DNA from: Candidatus Aminicenantota bacterium
Lineage (GTDB): Bacteria > Acidobacteriota > Aminicenantia > Aminicenantales > Aminicenantaceae
Reading direction: 5' to 3'
Length of the DNA stretch: 62,645 nt
NCBI GenBank assembly: GCA_030603565.1
Contig: JAUVXM010000008.1
Span: forward strand, 1-62,645
Positions 7,406-16,065 of this stretch are shown here, one piece after another. How positions within the stretch are numbered: position 1 is the stretch's first letter; each line of letters begins with the position of its first letter. The notes beneath the pieces are model-generated. The model ran no database searches. It saw nothing but the letters and a program-made list of their open reading frames with translations, and had not been told where the DNA came from. Made by a program: the position numbers and the translations under genes.

Positions 7406-9268
7406 ATGTACTTCGAAAAAAAGTTTTTTGTATTTTTCATATCTATAACACTTCTTTTGTGCATAAACATATTAACTGCTTTTCCAATGCAGACAGGCAC
7501 ACTAAAAAACAGACTGGAAAATGTATCAGGCGAGCAAGAAAAAATCGAGATTCTAATCGAATTGGCAGGCTTATATTGGGAACTGCAGCCTGACGAAAGA
7601 ATTGCATATGCAGAACAAGCTGTAAAACTATCTGAAAAGTTTCGCGACTTTAAATCCAAAGCCGAAGCTTATAATCATTTAGGAGTTGCCTACAATAATC
7701 TGGGCAATAGTGAAAAATCCATGGATTATTTCATGAAGGCCTTGAAGATAATGGAACAAATAAATGACAAAAGCGGGATCGCTCTTTCTTATAGGAATAT
7801 AGGACAGGCAAATTTTTATATAGGCAATTTTGACAAAGCGCTGCAAGATTTTCAAAAGTCTTTGGACATAAAAAAGGAAAGCGGTGACAAGAAAGGTATA
7901 TCCCAGTTATTGATCCTTATCGGGAATGTAAAGGCAAAAACAGAAAAATATGATGAAGCTTTAGGCAATTATTTGAAAGCTCTGGAGATTAAAAAAGAAA
8001 TCGACGATAGGCTCGGTATAGCTCAGATATACAATAATCTCGGGAACGTATATTTCGCGCTTGGAGAAATGGAGAATGTCCTGGAATACCGGCTAAAAGC
8101 ACTGAAAATCGACCGAGAACTCGGAAATAATTGGGAGATTGCTCTTTCCTCTTATAATCTTGCCGAGTACTATTTAAAAGTCAAGCAGCCGGAGAAAGCC
8201 TACCCCTATATTCTCGAATCAAAAGAGTTAGCGGAAAACCTTGAGAATAAAGGATTGGCCCGGGACAATTTGGGAAATTATTCATTGTATTACGAACAAA
8301 CCGGAGACTATAAAAAAGCCCTCAAATATCAGCGAGATTACTCAGAATTAACAAAAAGCATGTTTTCGGAAAAGCTAAGTGAAAAAATAGCCGAAATGCA
8401 AGTAAAGTATGAAACCGAGAAAAAGGAAAAGGAAAATCAGGCATATAAGCTTCAATTACAAAAAGTCCGGTCACATCGGCAGCAGCTCGTTTTTATTTTA
8501 GCTATCGTTTTATTAATTGGCCTTTTTATTTATTACCGCTATCGAACAAAGAAAAAATCTGCCTTGTTATTACAACATTTAGTCAATGAGCGAACGCAAG
8601 AATTGCAACAGAAGATAAGCGAACTTAGACAGGCAAAAGACCGAATTCACAAAGACTTGAAAGAGCGGGAAGCTCTCCTCCAGGAAATTCACCATAGAGT
8701 AAAGAATAACATGCAGATCATTAAGAGCATGATCGATCTGCAGGGGCATGAGGTCACTGACAAAACGACTCTCAATGCATTTGAAACATGTGTCAATAGA
8801 ATCCAGTCAATGGTTTTAGTGCATGAACTATTGTACGAGTCGAGTGATTTTGCAAATATTCCTTTTAAAGAATACGTCGAAAAAATAGCTGAGGAACTGC
8901 TCCGCTCCACCGCCAGGGGAGAAAATATTTCTCTTGATCTAAAGATAGAGGATATATCTTTCGGTATTAAAACCGCCATCCCCTGCGGATTAATATTAAA
9001 CGAACTCTTTTCCAATAGTTTAAAATACGCCTTTCCCGAAGGGCAAAAAGGCCGCATACAAATTTCCCTGCAATTGCTAAAAAATAAATCTTGTGAATTG
9101 ATTTTCCGCGATAACGGGGTTGGCATCCCTGGTGACATTGATTTTGACAAAACAGAATCTCTTGGCCTGTATCTGATAAAAATCCTGACCGAACAGATTG
9201 AGGGAACAGTTTCAATGTCAAGAAGAAACGGCACCATGTTTAAAATCATCTTTAGAAACCTGAAATGA
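7406..9268 (+). CDS. TPR-repeat sensor histidine kinase (HisKA_2 type)
   Basis: A 620-residue protein. An N-terminal hydrophobic segment (about 5-25) may be a signal anchor. Residues about 60-340 are tetratricopeptide repeats of the 'ALEIKKEIDDRLGIAQIYNNLGNVY' kind. A transmembrane helix lies at about 360-378, followed by a coiled coil, a HisKA_2 phosphoacceptor helix 'EIHHRVKNNMQIIKSMIDLQ' with the histidine near 428, and a HATPase_c domain with N-box 'LILNELFSNSLKYAFPEG' and G-boxes. The TPRs are predicted outside the membrane and would sense peptide or protein partners. It overlaps the response regulator start by four bases and is translated with it. Confidence 0.88.
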   Translation: MYFEKKFFVFFISITLLLCINILTAFPMQTGTLKNRLENVSGEQEKIEILIELAGLYWELQPDERIAYAEQAVKLSEKFRDFKSKAEAYNHLGVAYNNLGNSEKSMDYFMKALKIMEQINDKSGIALSYRNIGQANFYIGNFDKALQDFQKSLDIKKESGDKKGISQLLILIGNVKAKTEKYDEALGNYLKALEIKKEIDDRLGIAQIYNNLGNVYFALGEMENVLEYRLKALKIDRELGNNWEIALSSYNLAEYYLKVKQPEKAYPYILESKELAENLENKGLARDNLGNYSLYYEQTGDYKKALKYQRDYSELTKSMFSEKLSEKIAEMQVKYETEKKEKENQAYKLQLQKVRSHRQQLVFILAIVLLIGLFIYYRYRTKKKSALLLQHLVNERTQELQQKISELRQAKDRIHKDLKEREALLQEIHHRVKNNMQIIKSMIDLQGHEVTDKTTLNAFETCVNRIQSMVLVHELLYESSDFANIPFKEYVEKIAEELLRSTARGENISLDLKIEDISFGIKTAIPCGLILNELFSNSLKYAFPEGQKGRIQISLQLLKNKSCELIFRDNGVGIPGDIDFDKTESLGLYLIKILTEQIEGTVSMSRRNGTMFKIIFRNLK

Positions 9269-9636
9269 AAAATCCTCCCAAAATACTACTGGTGGAAGAT
9301 GAATCGATTATTGCAATGGGTATAAAGATGCTCCTGCAGGAGCATGGTTATAAATTAGTTTCCATCCTTTCTTCAGGAGAAGAGGCCGTTGATTTTTCTA
9401 TCAAGAAGACTCCGGACATAATCCTAATGGATATAAAGCTCAAAGGACAAATAGACGGGATTGAGGCTTCGTTCAGAATACGAAGACAGAGTTATGTGCC
9501 AATAATTTTTTTAACCGGAAACTCAAAACTTGTAACAGAGAATGATCTGGCCGCTTTAAAACCCTGCTGGATCTTCCCAAAGTTAAATCCGGATTGGAAA
9601 TTATTTGAAACAATCGATAAGGCATTACACATTTAA
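9265..9636 (+). CDS. Receiver-only response regulator
   Basis: A 123-residue CheY-like domain. It has the acidic pair in 'VEDE', the phosphoacceptor Asp56 in 'IILMDIKLKG', the conserved Thr in 'FLTGNS' and a late 'FPKLNP' lysine region. There is no output domain. It overlaps the kinase gene by four bases (ATGA), so the two form a two-component pair. Receiver-only proteins of HisKA_2 systems usually pass the phosphate on or bind a partner protein, and the target is not visible here. Confidence 0.85.
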   Translation: MKNPPKILLVEDESIIAMGIKMLLQEHGYKLVSILSSGEEAVDFSIKKTPDIILMDIKLKGQIDGIEASFRIRRQSYVPIIFLTGNSKLVTENDLAALKPCWIFPKLNPDWKLFETIDKALHI

Positions 9637-9664
9637 TATTTCATACTTCTAATATAGGAGCCAA

Positions 9665-9679
9665 CCTGAATTATCCAGG
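9665..9679. repeat. Minimal CCTG/CAGG element E4 (15 bp)
   Basis: CCTGAATTATCCAGG is a near-perfect palindrome, the smallest form of the family, flanked by CCAA and TTAA. It lies 8 bases before the GTG start of the PPDK-like gene, where a ribosome site should be. Confidence 0.6.
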
Positions 9680-9687
9680 TTAAGTAA

Positions 9688-12600
9688 GTGGAGATTAAAA
9701 AGGAAATTCTTAGCAAGATCACGAGGCCCCACCCTACAGCCACATTAACAAAGCCGGAGGTTATGACAGCGGCAGAAAAAATACGAATCGCCGCCGTCAA
9801 CAAGGAGCTGTTCTCTGTATATCATAATGAGGTAGACATAGACACCCGGCACAACGTCCTCTACAAATACGTTAGAGCCAAACAATTCGTTGCGCGGCGT
9901 GCGGGACACTTCGGGATTGTCAACAACCGCATATTCATTACACCAAAACAGATGTTTATACCATATCTCGTCAGGGATACTCTCGTTGTACACGAGGTTA
10001 AGGAAGGGAAAGCCACAAGCGTTCTCACTCTCCCCATTACAAATGGTACGATCCTCACAGATAAGCTATTGAATCGCGTGGCTGGAGTCAGGGGTGATCC
10101 TATCGAGTTGGAGAGCGATCTGTTTGACTTCAATGCCTGCCGCGCCCTACCGGTACACTTTAAAAGAATCCAGGATATGGTTGATCATCTCGCTCACATC
10201 AATAAAAGCGCCAACCGTAATGAGGCCGTGTATGTATTGCGTATCCTAGTGGCGCGATTGAGTTTGTTCTCGTTCAAAAAGCACATCAATACAAAGAATC
10301 TCCAGTCTGAGGTTCACAATCTGTTCAAGGAACTAGTACGATTCATCAACATGCCTCTTTCTGAACGACTTCCCTTTCTTGTCCGCATCCTCGTTCGTGA
10401 TATCGCCTCTGTAGTCACAAAGCCCAAGCTTATCGACCAATTATGGAACGATACAATCGACCTTTCCGAAATACATATCCGTGGAAGTAAGATCGTCAAC
10501 GAACTCCGGCGCAGCACCCACCATGCCATGGGAAAGCACACCCTGAAGCTCGCAAAGGCCTACATGAAGTATCTAGACACTGGAGAGACAGACGAACTGG
10601 CAGTAGTGGGATACCCAGTGCCCGGCCTGGCTGATGAAGAAGCCCGTAAGGTTGAGCACTCAAAAAAAGCCGTAAAACGTATTACTGAGAATCTCCAACA
10701 GCTGTTAGGCATCTCAGAGACTACCGCTCGGATCCATGATTGGCAGCTTGACTATAAGTCTACCCTAGTACGTTGCGAGTTCGGTCAAAGCCTCAGCAAC
10801 GAGTTAAAAACTGCTGTGGAGGAAATTCAAGATGAGAACCGTTGGATGTACTATCACCACCTTCGCACCATCAAGGGACGCATCTTAGACTTTGTCTCCC
10901 ACCTGCCTAGCGCCAAAGGGAGCGTGGAAAAACTGGAAAATCTCCTCAAGCTCAAGCCAGACGAAGATTCATTCGACAGGGAGGGCGCAGGGGAGGAACT
11001 TAGGAGTTGTGTCAACAAATTCATCCAGGATGTAAGGCACACCTTTCAGGATGATATGTTCAAGAAGCTAAAAAACTTACTTGAAGCCTATGACCGCAAT
11101 GAGTTCTACTCAACATTTGAAAAAATTTGTCAGCAACGCAAGAGCCTGCGTGATGCTTTGGGCGAAAGGGCATTCCCTGAGCAGCGCTTATTGCTCTTTA
11201 AACTCGACTGCCTCCTCGAAGAAATGGCCTACCTGGCGCTGAATCAAATCGCTAGCGAGTACGATGAAAAAGGAGTCAATTTCCCGCAGTGTTTGGGAAT
11301 CATACACGCCTGTGTGCTGAACCTAACCCACGACGGTTTGCACTCACGCCAGCTAAGAGATCTAGCCTCTATGCTGAAGAACCCGAACATGACATACTAC
11401 GAGATTAGGAACGTAGTCGAACAAATCCACCGCAACTATCACCACATCATCCAACGGGTGACTTCACCGTTCGAAAAATTACGCCAAAAGATCAAATTCA
11501 ATGAAGAGGAGCTCAGGGACGCCCTGGCGAACATAAAGCGGTGTATGCATGATCTAAATAGCATGGCACATTTCACTGACATTGCCCGCACATACATCGA
11601 GGAGGAAGTAGAGGACCACACTATCACTGTAGGTGTCGGCTCAGCTTCTCCCCTGGATCCATTTGATATAATCCATCTCTCACATCTAGAAAAGATCAAG
11701 CAGAAAGTTGAGAGCGATAACTCCACCCTCAACCTCCGCAATTTGTACGGTGGCAAGGGATCCGGCCTTATCTATATCAGCTATCTGAACCTCCCAACCA
11801 AGGATGGTTTCATCCTTCCCACATCATTTCCCCTAAGTAGTATATATAAGCATAAAAAGGATGAGAAGATCTATGATGAGGTCGTCAATCACCTCCGCAT
11901 CCTTGAAAACGACATCTCCAAGCAGACCGGCCTCTTCAAAAGGTTTGGAGACCCTGATCATCCCCTGTTGCTCGCCATCCGCGGCGGCTCGGTATTTTCC
12001 ATGCCGGGAATGCTGTCAACAGTGCTGTTCGTAGGCATGAACGATGAGATTGTAAATAGTCTGGCTAAGAAGAATCCCTGGTGTGCCTACGACTCGTATC
12101 GGCGGTTTCTCTCTTCATTCGGGCAGACTGTATGGGGCATAGACATGGAATCATACAATATCGTGGATAAAATCAAACAGCGATACAAAGTTAAATATAA
12201 ACACGACCTGCCGTGGGAAAAAATGAAGGAGATCGCTGATGTAACAAAGAACATCCTCCAAAAAGAGGGATATGGCAAGGCTTTGGAGGATATGCTTCAA
12301 GATCCTATCAAACAGTTATTCACAGCCTTGCGCGCAGTGTTCGACTCCTGGAACAGCAAAGCAGCTTGCCGGTATCGTGAAATCAAGGGCATTTGCGACT
12401 CATGGCAAACAGCAGCGATAGTCCAGGAAATGGCCATGGGGAACCAGAGGAGCGATGATATTCGCACCGGCATAGACGAAACCCAGGCATCACTTACCGG
12501 AGTGATTCCGCGAAGCCAGGTCACAGATCTAGGTATACGCACCCTTACAGGAGACTTCAAATTTTCAGCCGCGGGTGACGACCTTGTCGGCGGTTTAACA

Positions 12601-13260
12601 AAATCAATATCTTTCAAGCCTATCAAGGAGCTTGAGTCGTTAATGCCCATGCTAGCCCGACGCCTGCGCCACAGCGCCGCTAAGCTGCGGCGGTTCATGG
12701 GAACGGACCAGGAAATCGAGTTTACTGTCGAGTACGGAGTTCTTAGCATCCTGCAAGCCAGAGCAGCTGAGATTGGGAAGAATCGGAAGGTGACGGCCTT
12801 TAAAGACCCAGGCAAAGAGGCAACCCAGGGTATCGGTATTCGCGGCAGTGCTTTTCGTGGCATCGTTACCTTCGACAAAGAGGAACTTGAGAAGCTTAGG
12901 CACGAGGATCTTTCAGAGCGAGACGACGTGGACGGCTTGATCTTGGTCCTAGAAAGCCCAGCTCCGGAGCATATCCCCTTGATACTCTCAGCTGACGCCT
13001 TGCTTGCATCCAAAGGCGGGTCGACTTCTCACGCCGCTATTGCGGTCAACGGCATTGAAAAAAGAGACTACAACGCAGTTATGGGCGTAACTGGCTTACA
13101 AGTAGACACACAGAAGCGTGAAGCTGTGATTGTCGGGAAAGACAGTATGATTCGCTACAAGATCCACAATCGCGATGTTATCTCCATCCACGGCACAACG
13201 GGAAGTGTGTATATTGGAACCCGCTTAGTGAAATCGGACTTTACCGCCACGCAATACTAG
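9688..13260 (+). CDS. Large PPDK-like dikinase with novel N-terminal region
   Basis: An 1190-residue protein with a GTG start. Residues about 1-670 match no family I recognise and look helical and soluble. Residues about 680-1060 are the ATP-binding part of pyruvate phosphate dikinase: 'YGGKGSGL' (Lys690), 'LAIRGGSVFSMPGMLSTVLF', 'SYRRFLSSFGQ', and 'EIEFTVEYGVLSILQAR'. Residues about 1070-1185 are the swivelling domain with the phosphate-carrying His1115 in 'ASKGGSTSHAAIA' and the closing 'VISIHGTTGSVYIG'. The PEP/pyruvate TIM barrel that should follow is absent. It should therefore autophosphorylate from ATP and transfer to a substrate bound elsewhere, plausibly by the N-terminal region, as in rifampicin phosphotransferase or glucan water dikinase. 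Its codon choice looks richer in C/G-ending codons than that of its neighbours. It stands alone, with E4 upstream and a cut flavodoxin gene at its end. Confidence 0.8.
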   Translation: MEIKKEILSKITRPHPTATLTKPEVMTAAEKIRIAAVNKELFSVYHNEVDIDTRHNVLYKYVRAKQFVARRAGHFGIVNNRIFITPKQMFIPYLVRDTLVVHEVKEGKATSVLTLPITNGTILTDKLLNRVAGVRGDPIELESDLFDFNACRALPVHFKRIQDMVDHLAHINKSANRNEAVYVLRILVARLSLFSFKKHINTKNLQSEVHNLFKELVRFINMPLSERLPFLVRILVRDIASVVTKPKLIDQLWNDTIDLSEIHIRGSKIVNELRRSTHHAMGKHTLKLAKAYMKYLDTGETDELAVVGYPVPGLADEEARKVEHSKKAVKRITENLQQLLGISETTARIHDWQLDYKSTLVRCEFGQSLSNELKTAVEEIQDENRWMYYHHLRTIKGRILDFVSHLPSAKGSVEKLENLLKLKPDEDSFDREGAGEELRSCVNKFIQDVRHTFQDDMFKKLKNLLEAYDRNEFYSTFEKICQQRKSLRDALGERAFPEQRLLLFKLDCLLEEMAYLALNQIASEYDEKGVNFPQCLGIIHACVLNLTHDGLHSRQLRDLASMLKNPNMTYYEIRNVVEQIHRNYHHIIQRVTSPFEKLRQKIKFNEEELRDALANIKRCMHDLNSMAHFTDIARTYIEEEVEDHTITVGVGSASPLDPFDIIHLSHLEKIKQKVESDNSTLNLRNLYGGKGSGLIYISYLNLPTKDGFILPTSFPLSSIYKHKKDEKIYDEVVNHLRILENDISKQTGLFKRFGDPDHPLLLAIRGGSVFSMPGMLSTVLFVGMNDEIVNSLAKKNPWCAYDSYRRFLSSFGQTVWGIDMESYNIVDKIKQRYKVKYKHDLPWEKMKEIADVTKNILQKEGYGKALEDMLQDPIKQLFTALRAVFDSWNSKAACRYREIKGICDSWQTAAIVQEMAMGNQRSDDIRTGIDETQASLTGVIPRSQVTDLGIRTLTGDFKFSAAGDDLVGGLTKSISFKPIKELESLMPMLARRLRHSAAKLRRFMGTDQEIEFTVEYGVLSILQARAAEIGKNRKVTAFKDPGKEATQGIGIRGSAFRGIVTFDKEELEKLRHEDLSERDDVDGLILVLESPAPEHIPLILSADALLASKGGSTSHAAIAVNGIEKRDYNAVMGVTGLQVDTQKREAVIVGKDSMIRYKIHNRDVISIHGTTGSVYIGTRLVKSDFTATQY

Positions 13261-13386
13261 ATCAACCGCTTCTGAATCCCTCTTTAGGTCAACCAGAACA
13301 ACCTCGTCATTCAACTTCTCTTTAAGGACCATAGCAGCTTTTTCCGCACATCCATGACGAGTCCTATAAATGATCAATACACCCAT
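13225..13386 (-). pseudogene. Flavodoxin gene, 5' remnant
   Basis: A GGAGGGAGG site precedes ATG 13386. The first about 42 codons read as the start of a flavodoxin: beta strand 'MGVLIIYRTRHG', an FMN phosphate-loop equivalent, helix 'CAEKAAMVLKEKLN' and strand 'EVVLVDLKRDS'. The similarity stops at about 13261, exactly where the oppositely oriented PPDK-like gene ends (TAG 13258-13260). The frame then runs into that gene's complement and stops at 13225. About two thirds of a flavodoxin is missing. I infer that arrival of the PPDK-like segment, or a deletion, removed it. Confidence 0.7.
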
Positions 13387-13412
13387 AGCCTCCCTCCATC
13401 TCCGTTATAACC

Positions 13413-14963
13413 TTAATGTATATCAGTAATTTTAATATTCCGTATATCTAGGCTGGTACCCACTGCTTTTTCCAGTTTTGCCAAGGCCAGGTTATAGTCA
13501 ATCAGGGCTTTAAGCTCAGAGGAACGGGCTGTAGCCATTTCTTCCTGGTACTGAAGTACAAAATAATTAGTTGTCAGCCCGACATTTAGTTTCTTCTCCT
13601 CTGCTTCCAGCCGTTTTGCCGCCAATTCTCGCGCCACCCTGTAGGCCTCTACCCGCTTTGAATTTGTATTGATATCTCTTACTGCATCCTTGACTTCCAA
13701 TACAGCCTGTTTCTTTACGTTTTCCTGTACTACAAGACTCTGTTCCAGCTGCATCCTGGCTTTAACTAAATCAGCTCTGGTAGTAAAATTGCTCAAAGGA
13801 ACACTTAAAGTAAGCCCGACCGTCCAATTTTTATAAAGCTGATTAAAAGCATCCTTGATAGAATCTCCAGCACTCCCCTCTTCTTTGCCGACTATTATAC
13901 CAGAAAAGGGATTGTCATTCAGATAAAGAACCCTGTCTCCAGAAATTCCCGGACTCCAGTAGGAAAAGTCTAAGCTTAATCCAGGCAGCATCTGGTTTTT
14001 AGCAACCTTAAAATTCAATTCATTGGTTTTTATAGTTGTTGCATTAATTTTTATATCAGGCCGGTTTTGTACAGCCTGCTGTAATGCTGCCTCAAAAGAA
14101 ACTGCAACCTTTTCAAATCTCGGTTCATCTAGGGGCACAATTTTTTCAAGCTCTGCTCCCCCTTCTATGGATAGGTTAAGCAGGTTTTTTAGATTATCCT
14201 CCATCTTCCGGATAAGTGTTTCAGCCTGGAGAATATCAGCCTCACGAGTGGCAACTACTGCCTCAGCACTAAGGATCTCTATAGGGGCGATTTTGCCGAC
14301 TTCGACTTCTTTTTTATTCTTTTTCAGCAAGTCTCTGGCCAGCTGCAGGGATTGCTGTTTGACTTTAAAATCTTCGATAGCATAAACCAGATTCCAATAT
14401 CCTTCTTGGACCAGATATACTGTATCCATAAGTACAGTCTTAAACTGGTTTTGGGAGATATTCAGGTTGTTCCGGGCAAGAAGAATCTCTTTGCGGCTGA
14501 CTTTGAAACCGAAATCCTTTAAAAGCGGCTGGGAAAAATCAAATCTGATCGTGCTTCCATAACGGGGATTAATAAGCTGGAATGCCGTATTAGTATCTGA
14601 TTTATAGCTGTCTAAAGAAATCGAAAAATTTCCTCCGTAGGGGATCTTCTGGTTCACAGACAAAGAGTAGTTTCTATATTTATCGATAACTGTTTCTGCC
14701 CCCTGGATGAACCAGTAGGAAGGATTCTCATTTCTTCTATTTCCCAGGGTCAGATCAAAGGTAGGCAGATACTGTTCTTTGGACTTCAGCAGCGAAACAT
14801 CAGCTATCTCAGGGTTATAGATTTCGACAGCTATGTTCAGGTTGTTCTGCATGGCTTTAATAATACAATCATCCAGAGATATGGTAAGGACTTCTTCCGC
14901 TCCAAAAGATAATTGTCCAAACATAGTAAAAATAAATAAAAACATGAGGCTGATCTTTTTCAT
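13413..14963 (-). CDS. TolC-family outer-membrane efflux protein
   Basis: A protein of about 516 residues starting at ATG 14963, which has AGGAGAGG seven bases upstream. A signal peptide (residues 1-22, ending FGAEE) is followed by two outer-membrane-efflux repeats with long coiled-coil helices ('IAPIEILSAEAVVATREADILQAE', 'VGLTTNYFVLQYQEEMATARSSE'). It would form a trimeric channel-tunnel for efflux or type I secretion. No pump gene is adjacent, so its partner is elsewhere or it serves several pumps. It is the longer of two TolC-like genes in the window. Confidence 0.88.
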   Translation of the reverse strand: MKKISLMFLFIFTMFGQLSFGAEEVLTISLDDCIIKAMQNNLNIAVEIYNPEIADVSLLKSKEQYLPTFDLTLGNRRNENPSYWFIQGAETVIDKYRNYSLSVNQKIPYGGNFSISLDSYKSDTNTAFQLINPRYGSTIRFDFSQPLLKDFGFKVSRKEILLARNNLNISQNQFKTVLMDTVYLVQEGYWNLVYAIEDFKVKQQSLQLARDLLKKNKKEVEVGKIAPIEILSAEAVVATREADILQAETLIRKMEDNLKNLLNLSIEGGAELEKIVPLDEPRFEKVAVSFEAALQQAVQNRPDIKINATTIKTNELNFKVAKNQMLPGLSLDFSYWSPGISGDRVLYLNDNPFSGIIVGKEEGSAGDSIKDAFNQLYKNWTVGLTLSVPLSNFTTRADLVKARMQLEQSLVVQENVKKQAVLEVKDAVRDINTNSKRVEAYRVARELAAKRLEAEEKKLNVGLTTNYFVLQYQEEMATARSSELKALIDYNLALAKLEKAVGTSLDIRNIKITDIH

Positions 14964-15011
14964 AACACCTCTCCTTCTATATGGAGTAATTATATTCTGC
15001 AATACACTAAA

Positions 15012-15048
15012 TCTGGATTATTCATGAGTTTTTTATGAATAGTCCAGG
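15012..15048. repeat. Miniature CCTG/CAGG element E5
   Basis: TCTGGATTATTCATGAG and TTATGAATAGTCCAGG form a 37-bp near-palindrome followed by CTAA. It lies between the divergent tolC and NlpC genes. Confidence 0.65.
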
Positions 15049-15152
15049 CTAAGCAGTTACACTTACTTATACGGATATTAAGGACAATAAGTTCAAAAAA
15101 CCTCTCGATTATTCAATTGACACCCGAATCTTCCTGCGTTATAAAGTTTCCA

Positions 15153-15923
15153 ATGGCTATGATAAGGCGGAGTTATCCTTTTTTTTTACTTTGCTTATTA
15201 CTACTGTCAGCAGGATGCGCTCGCCAGATCCGGGTATCTCCTCCTCCATCCCCTGAACCTACAGAAATCGAGCTTACCCAGACCGGCTATACCATCCAGG
15301 TAGGCGCTTTTAGAAATTATAAAAATGCTGCGCGCCTGGCCGGGAGTCTTAACCAGTTTGACCTCAACGCTTATTACTTTGAGCATAGATCAGGCCTGTA
15401 CAAGGTCAGATTCGGTAACTTTGCTTTAAAAAGCGCTGCCCGGAAAAAAGCCCGGAGTATTCTTGATGCCGGCATTATAAAAGAGTTCTATATTGTAAGC
15501 CCGGAAAGTTATGCTGTAAAAAAAAAGCCTGAGTTGGGCACTGCCTATATCCGCAATGAGATCATCAGCCGGGCCGAATCCTATCTTGGTATCCCTTACC
15601 AGTGGGGAGGCAGTTCACTAGAAGAGGGGTTTGACTGCAGCGGCCTAACAATGGCAGTCTATCAGCTGATTGGGCTGAATCTGCCTCACTCTGCAGAGGA
15701 TCAATTCCGGACGGGAACTCCAGTAAAAAAAGAGAGGCTTCATAGGGGCGACCTGATATTCTTCAGAACATCTAGCAGCCAAAGAATCTCTCACGTGGGA
15801 ATCTATACCGATAATGGCAGATTTATCCACGCCTCGGGGAGAAACAAAAAAATCCGCATCGATTCCCTCTCCAGCTCCTATTTTAGAAAGCACTATGCCG
15901 GCGCCAGGACTTATTTGCAGTAG
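15153..15923 (+). CDS. SPOR-domain NlpC/P60 lipoprotein
   Basis: A protein of about 256 residues from ATG 15153 (15159 is also possible; no strong ribosome site marks either). The lipobox LLSAGC places the lipidated cysteine at residue 22. A SPOR domain ('YTIQVGAFRNYKNAARLAGSL', then 'YKVRFGNF') follows at about 47-120 and binds denuded peptidoglycan. The NlpC/P60 domain at about 135-256 has Cys162 in 'GFDCSGL' and His in 'ISHVGIY', the Cys-His pair of gamma-D-glutamyl-diamino-acid endopeptidases. It is predicted to cut peptide stems of the cell wall during growth or division. Confidence 0.9.
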   Translation: MAMIRRSYPFFLLCLLLLSAGCARQIRVSPPPSPEPTEIELTQTGYTIQVGAFRNYKNAARLAGSLNQFDLNAYYFEHRSGLYKVRFGNFALKSAARKKARSILDAGIIKEFYIVSPESYAVKKKPELGTAYIRNEIISRAESYLGIPYQWGGSSLEEGFDCSGLTMAVYQLIGLNLPHSAEDQFRTGTPVKKERLHRGDLIFFRTSSSQRISHVGIYTDNGRFIHASGRNKKIRIDSLSSSYFRKHYAGARTYLQ

Positions 15924-15931
15924 AAATCAAG

Positions 15932-15950
15932 GTAACATACTGATTAAAAA
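15932..15950. repeat. 19-bp sequence shared with the interior of E1
   Basis: GTAACATACTGATTAAAAA occurs here and at 1217-1235 inside element E1. No element ends flank this copy. It may be a relic of an AT-rich module or the source of the E1 filling. Confidence 0.5.
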
Positions 15951-16065
15951 GAGGTGCAAAAAAGAATTTAAACCATAACTCAAGTTGACTTCAGGGATAA
16001 ATCTGGGATATCCTTTGCCTGGCAGAAAATAGCTCTCTGCAAGCATTAAAAAAATAGGAGGCCCC

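Noticed and set aside
9661-9685. The palindrome as an operator for the PPDK-like gene
   Set aside because: It matches the repeat family ends and the same wording recurs away from this gene.
12297-13013. Long minus-strand frame inside the PPDK-like gene
   Set aside because: Its protein is serine/arginine-rich without motifs; the plus-strand frame carries all dikinase motifs.
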